Shown here: positions 6,941 through 7,483 of the stretch, piece after piece
How the letters are laid out: each line of letters opens with the position of its first letter
Numbering within the stretch: position 1 is the first letter of the stretch
From: Thermoanaerobaculales bacterium
GTDB lineage: Bacteria; Acidobacteriota; Thermoanaerobaculia; Thermoanaerobaculales; Sulfomarinibacteraceae
NCBI GenBank assembly: GCA_029938595.1
Contig: JAOZUP010000194.1
Coordinates: 1 to 7,483, forward strand
DNA length: 7,483 nt
Reading direction: 5' to 3'
Made by a program: the position numbers and the translations under genes
Notes under the pieces: model-generated
Databases searched by the model: none
What the model was told of the DNA's origin: nothing
The model's input: the letters and a program-made list of their open reading frames with translations, nothing else

Positions 6941-7483
6941 ATGTTAACAACGACACATATTCACCGTGCGATCGCCGCTGCGGCGTTGGGGTTCTTTTTG
7001 ATGACGTCCGGTCTCGGCCGAGCCGGGGAGACCTCGGAACCGCTCCGCTACGAGGTAACGGCCGTCAAGCGGAAGCTCTTCGTGGTTGATCCGCCCCCCG
7101 AAACCCAGATTCTTGTCGGCGCGAACCCCGTGTCGGGGCAGGCTCTGCGCACCGGTTCGAGGTCCTCGGCGGAGATCGTTCAGCACGAGGCGGCGGCTCG
7201 GTTCACTATCAGTGCAAAGACGACGGTACGCCTCGCCTCGGACAGACCCGGGGTCCTGCTCGAGGTTGACAGAGGGCGCCTGCGCGCGATCTTCGACAAG
7301 CTCGTGGGCGAGGACACCGGTGAGCGCCTGGTGGTGACCCCATCGGCGGTGCTTGCGGTGCGGGGGACGGAGTACGGGGTCGAGGTCGCCAAGTCCGGGG
7401 AGACGCGGGTGGTTGTGTTTTCGGGCGAGGTCGAGGTCGTCGACCTCGCGCACAGCGGGCCGGCGGTCGTGGTGGCGGCCGGC
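6941..7483 (+). CDS. Secreted FecR-domain protein, partial (runs off right edge)
   Basis: An open frame from ATG 6941 continues through the window end, giving 181 residues with no stop. GGAG at 6928-6931 lies 9 bases upstream, and the start is 15 bp after the previous stop. Residues 1-28 form a signal peptide (a few polar residues with R9, a hydrophobic stretch 10-25, and likely cleavage after GRA at 28). The FecR domain covers about residues 65-170, with GRLRAIF at 112-118, then VVTPSAVLAVRGTEYGVEV at 131-149 and a strand VVVFSGEVEVVD at 157-168. This matches the core of the family (TP.A...VRGT). FecR of iron uptake is an anti-sigma regulator with a cytoplasmic N-terminal part. Here a cleavable signal replaces that part, so direct sigma control is unlikely and a periplasmic or cell-surface role is more plausible. 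Function is unknown, and the C-terminus lies outside the window. Confidence 0.8.
   Translation, partial: MLTTTHIHRAIAAAALGFFLMTSGLGRAGETSEPLRYEVTAVKRKLFVVDPPPETQILVGANPVSGQALRTGSRSSAEIVQHEAAARFTISAKTTVRLASDRPGVLLEVDRGRLRAIFDKLVGEDTGERLVVTPSAVLAVRGTEYGVEVAKSGETRVVVFSGEVEVVDLAHSGPAVVVAAG

Noticed and set aside
6944..7453. A 169-residue minus-strand open frame at the right end
   Set aside because: It is antisense to the FecR-domain gene, which has a signal peptide, a ribosome-binding site and a recognisable domain.
1..7483. Transfer RNA, CRISPR array, insertion sequence or strong hairpin terminator
   Set aside because: Reading through the window showed no repeat-spacer pattern, no transposase, no tRNA-like fold and no GC hairpin followed by a T run.

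Overview
This is a high-GC window (roughly mid-60s % by eye) from a Gram-negative bacterium. An RND pump needs an outer membrane to export across. The mix of a copper/silver RND pump, a P-type ATPase with duplicated N-terminal metal-binding modules, a DUF2231 membrane protein and a secreted FecR-domain protein would suit a lineage such as Acidobacteriota, but the sequence alone does not prove the taxon.

Layout. Positions 1-264 carry a minus-strand HicB/HicA-type toxin-antitoxin pair: hicB is complete (264 to 52), and hicA (from 55 down) runs off the left edge after 18 codons. After a 29-bp gap, four closely spaced plus-strand genes follow: (1) a CusA-type heavy-metal RND transporter (294-3455); (2) a CopA/SilP-like P1B-1 copper/silver ATPase (GTG start, 3466-5787); (3) a DUF2231 membrane protein fused to a C-terminal beta-rich domain (5813-6925); (4) a secreted FecR-domain protein (6941 to the right edge, incomplete). 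The gaps are 10, 25 and 15 bp, each with a Shine-Dalgarno sequence, and I see no internal terminator, so this looks like one operon. No gene-free stretch exceeds 300 bases.

How the genes may work together. The ATPase would move Cu(I)/Ag(I) from cytoplasm to periplasm, and CusA would expel it through a tripartite complex. The adaptor (CusB) and outer-membrane channel (CusC) are not in the window. SilA-type pump followed by SilP-type ATPase resembles the order in silver-resistance operons. The DUF2231 fusion and the FecR-domain protein are the less familiar parts: both are envelope proteins by sequence, sit where accessory or sensing proteins would be expected, and have no function I can assign. 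No wholly new system is demonstrated. The most novel candidates are the fusion protein, the four-gene arrangement, and the tight head-to-head junction between the toxin-antitoxin pair and the efflux operon.
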